From Acidimicrobiales bacterium (GTDB lineage: Bacteria > Actinomycetota > Acidimicrobiia > Acidimicrobiales > SHLQ01): DNA of 15,142 nucleotides. The notes beneath the pieces were generated by a model. That model saw only the letters and a list, made by a program, of their open reading frames with translations. It was not told the origin of the DNA and ran no database searches. The position numbers were made by a program, and so were the translations under genes. Positions 13,167-15,142 of this stretch are shown one piece after another. Positions within the stretch are counted from its first letter, which is position 1. Each line of letters opens with the position of its first letter. The stretch covers positions 1 through 15,142 of the forward strand of contig JABDJW010000302.1 in NCBI GenBank assembly GCA_013002375.1, in the 5' to 3' direction.

Positions 13167-13200
13167 CAAAACTACCTCACCGACCAACGGTGCGGCACGC

Positions 13201-13206
13201 TACCGT
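13201..13206 (+). promoter_or_regulatory. -10 box for trpG (leaderless)
   Basis: TACCGT lies eight bases before the GTG at 13215, with no Shine-Dalgarno sequence, in the 48-bp divergent gap to crgA. Transcription would start at or just before the GTG. Confidence 0.5.
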
Positions 13207-13214
13207 GCACTGCT

Positions 13215-13790
13215 GTGACTACCCGCGTGTTGGTGATCGACAACTACGACTCGTTCGTCTACAACCTGGTCCAGTACATCGGTCAGCTCGAAGCCGAACC
13301 GATCGTGCATCGCAATGACGCCCTCAGCCTCGACGAGTTCATCGCCATCGATCCCGACGCGGTGCTGATCAGCCCCGGGCCGGGCACACCGGCAACTGCG
13401 GGCCTCTCGAACCAGATCATCGAGCACTTCGCCGGCAAGCGGCCAGTGCTCGGCGTGTGCCTTGGCCACCAGTGCATCGGTGAGGTCTTCGGCGGCGAGG
13501 TCGTACGGGCGCCCGAAGTCATGCACGGCAAGACGTCGCTGATCCGCCACACCGATGCCGGCGTCTTCGCTGGACTGCCCAACCCGCTCACGGTGACCCG
13601 CTATCACTCTCTGGTCGTCGCGCCGGAGTCGCTACCCGAAGTACTCGACGTCACCGCCGAAACCGACGACGGCATCGTGATGGGTCTCCGCCACCGCGAA
13701 CTCGATGTCGAAGGCGTGCAGTTTCACCCCGAAGCGGTTCTGACCGCGGCGGGCCACGACCTGCTCCGGAACTTCCTCGCCCGGGCCTGA
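13215..13790 (+). CDS. trpG: Glutamine amidotransferase of anthranilate/aminodeoxychorismate synthase
   Basis: This 191-residue class I glutamine amidotransferase releases ammonia from glutamine for the chorismate-using partner subunit (TrpE or PabB), feeding tryptophan or folate synthesis. The N-terminus VLVIDNYDSFVYNLVQY is typical. The oxyanion region SPGPGTP is at 53-59, the nucleophile Cys82 in GVCLGHQ (80-86), and the His171/Glu173 pair in VQFHPE (168-173). The length is normal and the catalytic triad is complete. The start is GTG at 13215, placed by the -10 box eight bases upstream. No trpE or pabB is nearby. The gene instead sits between crgA and a PASTA kinase, as in other actinobacteria, so trpG versus pabA cannot be settled and the enzyme may serve both pathways. 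Confidence 0.95.
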   Translation: MTTRVLVIDNYDSFVYNLVQYIGQLEAEPIVHRNDALSLDEFIAIDPDAVLISPGPGTPATAGLSNQIIEHFAGKRPVLGVCLGHQCIGEVFGGEVVRAPEVMHGKTSLIRHTDAGVFAGLPNPLTVTRYHSLVVAPESLPEVLDVTAETDDGIVMGLRHRELDVEGVQFHPEAVLTAAGHDLLRNFLARA

Positions 13791-13811
13791 CCCGATCGGC
13801 CCCTTTTGGAA

Positions 13812-13856
13812 TCTGGCGAGGAGAATGTGCGCCACGCGCACCAGACCCTCGCCAGA
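13812..13856. repeat. Inverted third copy of the TCTGGCGAGG palindromic element
   Basis: TCTGGCGAGG (13812-13821) pairs with CCTCGCCAGA (13847-13856), and an inner stem GTGCGC/GCGCAC (13827-13832 with 13836-13841) encloses loop CAC. Read on the minus strand it matches the core at 7589-7633 at 37 of 45 positions without gaps. It fills the gap between the convergent trpG and kinase genes and could act as a terminator for both. Confidence 0.88.
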
Positions 13857-13876
13857 ACTCAAGTGTGGGGCAACCC

Positions 13877-15142
13877 TCAGCCGTCGGCGGGGGGATCCGG
13901 GGCCGGCGGATCGGGATCCGGCGGCGGATCGGGATCCGGCGGTGGATCGGGATCCGGGGCCGGGTCGGGATCCGGCGGTGGGTCGGGGTCCGGATCCGGC
14001 GTCACGGCGCCCGGCGCACCGACCACGATGGCCACCGACGAACCGGCCGGCACGAGCTGTTCGCCGCCCGGGCTCTGACTGATCACCCGATCGACGTTGG
14101 GATCGTTGGCCGGCAACAGCTGTGGCTGCGGATCAACGCCAAAGCCCTGGCCGGCCAAGATGTTGGCCGCGACGTCGGCCTTCAGGCCCACCACACTGGG
14201 CACCGGCTTCATCTCGACACCACTGCTGATGAACACGAACAGCTGCTCGGACGGATCGTGTTGCGCCCCGGCGCGCGGCTCGGTTCGGGTGACCTTGCCC
14301 TCTTCGATCGTGTTGTCGGGCTCCCGCTGTTCGAGGCGCAGGTTGAACCCGGCGTCGACCAGGATCTGGGTCGCTTCTTCCAGGGTCTTGTCCTTGACGT
14401 CGGGCACGGGGCGCGGCGCGGGCCCCAACGACACGGTCAGCGTTATGTCGGTACCCGGCGGCACAGATTCACCGGCCGCCGGCACCTGGGTGATGACCTC
14501 GCCGCGGGGCGTATCGCTCTGTTCCTCGATGACGGTGAACGTGAAGCCCTGATTGAGAAGTTCGTCTTGAGCGCGGTCCTGCTCGAAGCCCACGACACTT
14601 GGCACGGTCGCCGAGGTCGGGTCGCCGCTGACGATCACATTGACCGGCGTTCCGGGCTCGACGAACTTCAACGCCTCCGGTTCTTGCTGGAAGATCTGGC
14701 CTTTCGGAAAGGCCTCATTCACCTCGTTCGTCACTTCGCCCAGGGTGATGCCCTCGGCCTCCAGCGCGGCGGTGGCCTCCAGAAGGGTCATCCCCTCGAG
14801 CCGTGGCACCGTGACCGTCGCCGTCGCGGGGACGTCGTTGCCATCGCTGCGCAGCGTCTTCAAGAACTCGTTGCCCAAGAACCCCAGTAGGCCGAGCAGG
14901 CCCAACAGCACGATGACGAATACGAAGTTGCGGCGCATCTCGCCCCGGCGGCGTCGGTCGTAGTAGTCCGGCGGCGGCCCTTGCGGGGGACGGTCGGCGC
15001 CGCGGGGCTGGTGCGATGGCGCCTGGGTGACCGGCATGGCCTGGGTCGGTGGGGCTTGGGTGGACGCCATTGCGGTGGTGGCCGGCGCGACGGCGTCGGG
15101 GACGACGACCGGCTGGGGGTTGGCCTCGGGCCCTGCCGGTGC
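13877..15142 (-). CDS. pknB: PknB-like Ser/Thr protein kinase, C-terminal part (TM, four PASTA domains, Asp-Pro tail)
   Basis: The frame is open to the window edge, so the kinase domain, if present, lies beyond it; the Met at 15070 is internal or an alternative start. Counting from that Met, a Pro/Ala/Gln-rich cytoplasmic linker (1-47) leads to one membrane helix (about 49-68), then four extracellular PASTA domains at about 84-150, 152-217, 219-285 and 286-352. Each has the (V)P-x(2)-G or similar start and PGT/PAG turn. PASTA domains sense muropeptides or lipid II at the septum and poles. A 45-residue tail (353-397), built mainly of PDPDPP repeats, follows and is absent from M. tuberculosis PknB. 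The neighbours crgA and trpG support PknB. Without the kinase domain, a PASTA-only protein cannot be excluded. Confidence 0.85.
   Translation of the reverse strand, partial: APAGPEANPQPVVVPDAVAPATTAMASTQAPPTQAMPVTQAPSHQPRGADRPPQGPPPDYYDRRRRGEMRRNFVFVIVLLGLLGLLGFLGNEFLKTLRSDGNDVPATATVTVPRLEGMTLLEATAALEAEGITLGEVTNEVNEAFPKGQIFQQEPEALKFVEPGTPVNVIVSGDPTSATVPSVVGFEQDRAQDELLNQGFTFTVIEEQSDTPRGEVITQVPAAGESVPPGTDITLTVSLGPAPRPVPDVKDKTLEEATQILVDAGFNLRLEQREPDNTIEEGKVTRTEPRAGAQHDPSEQLFVFISSGVEMKPVPSVVGLKADVAANILAGQGFGVDPQPQLLPANDPNVDRVISQSPGGEQLVPAGSSVAIVVGAPGAVTPDPDPDPPPDPDPAPDPDPPPDPDPPPDPDPPAPDPPADG
13912..14001. repeat. 18-bp tandem repeat encoding the Asp-Pro tail
   Basis: Five consecutive 18-bp units begin at 13912, 13930, 13948, 13966 and 13984, with consensus CGGGATCCGGCGGTGGAT and growing divergence. 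Each codes six residues (PDPDPP-type) on the minus strand. The repeats and their flank carry six GGATCC sites between 13893 and 13997. Unit number is probably variable between strains. Confidence 0.88.

Noticed and set aside
13912..14001. Vector-like Gly-Ser linker or engineered BamHI repeats
   Set aside because: The plus-strand reading gives Gly-Ser repeats and GGATCC sites, but the units are diverged and in frame with the native minus-strand kinase tail, so a natural repeat is the better explanation.
13865..14890. 341-codon plus-strand open frame antisense to the PASTA region
   Set aside because: Its start is the repeat-coded GIRRRIGIRR type sequence and it has no family resemblance, while the minus strand encodes four PASTA domains.

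Overview
The window comes from a high-GC actinobacterium. The best fit is a deep-branching, non-mycobacterial lineage such as the class Acidimicrobiia, but that placement is inference. Supporting signs are the order crgA (minus) / trpG (plus) / PASTA kinase (minus), known from actinobacterial cell-division loci; an F420-type LLM oxidoreductase; an EthA-type monooxygenase; an ECF42-type sigma factor with a DGPF partner; and several starts with a TANNNT -10 box 6-8 nt from the start codon, the mark of leaderless mRNA. I see no integrase, transposase, phage gene or CRISPR array. Layout: (1) 1-3187 holds the 3' part of prfC, a convergent TetR regulator whose stop overlaps the prfC stop, and a divergent Glu/Leu/Phe/Val-dehydrogenase homologue that appears to lack both lysines of the active site. 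(2) 3212-3612 holds tRNA-Ala(TGC) and about 320 bp of non-coding DNA built from alternating copies of two palindromes. (3) 3613-7559 is a TetR regulator divergent from a tight three-gene operon: a PF10118-like metal-dependent hydrolase, an EthA-family Baeyer-Villiger monooxygenase and a short-chain dehydrogenase. An imperfect inverted repeat covers the divergent promoters, and the arrangement recalls mycobacterial ethR-ethA. (4) 7568-7697 carries two 60-bp direct repeats with a 45-bp palindromic core; a third copy lies inverted at 13812-13856. Both sites are gaps between convergent genes. (5) 7707-10358 holds an LLM oxidoreductase, then a DGPF/YCII protein and an ECF42-like sigma factor, with a candidate ECF42 promoter in front of the DGPF gene. 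(6) 10371-11451 holds two minus-strand membrane protein genes (one unrecognised, one DoxX) with strong hairpins at their 3' ends. (7) 11493-12872 holds a thiolase-fold protein in which every catalytic position appears substituted, then a small membrane-anchored protein with a possible zinc site. (8) 12873-15142 holds crgA, trpG and the C-terminal half of a PknB-like kinase with one membrane segment, four PASTA domains and an unusual Asp-Pro repeat tail. How the genes work together: the TetR/hydrolase/monooxygenase/SDR block looks like an inducible module that oxidises a hydrophobic ketone, aldehyde or sulfur compound. The DGPF/ECF pair looks like a self-contained sigma circuit. The crgA/kinase end belongs to septation and cell-wall growth control. 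The most unexpected signals are two probable pseudoenzymes, two families of palindromic DNA at gene 3' ends, and the repeat-encoded acidic tail of the PASTA kinase.
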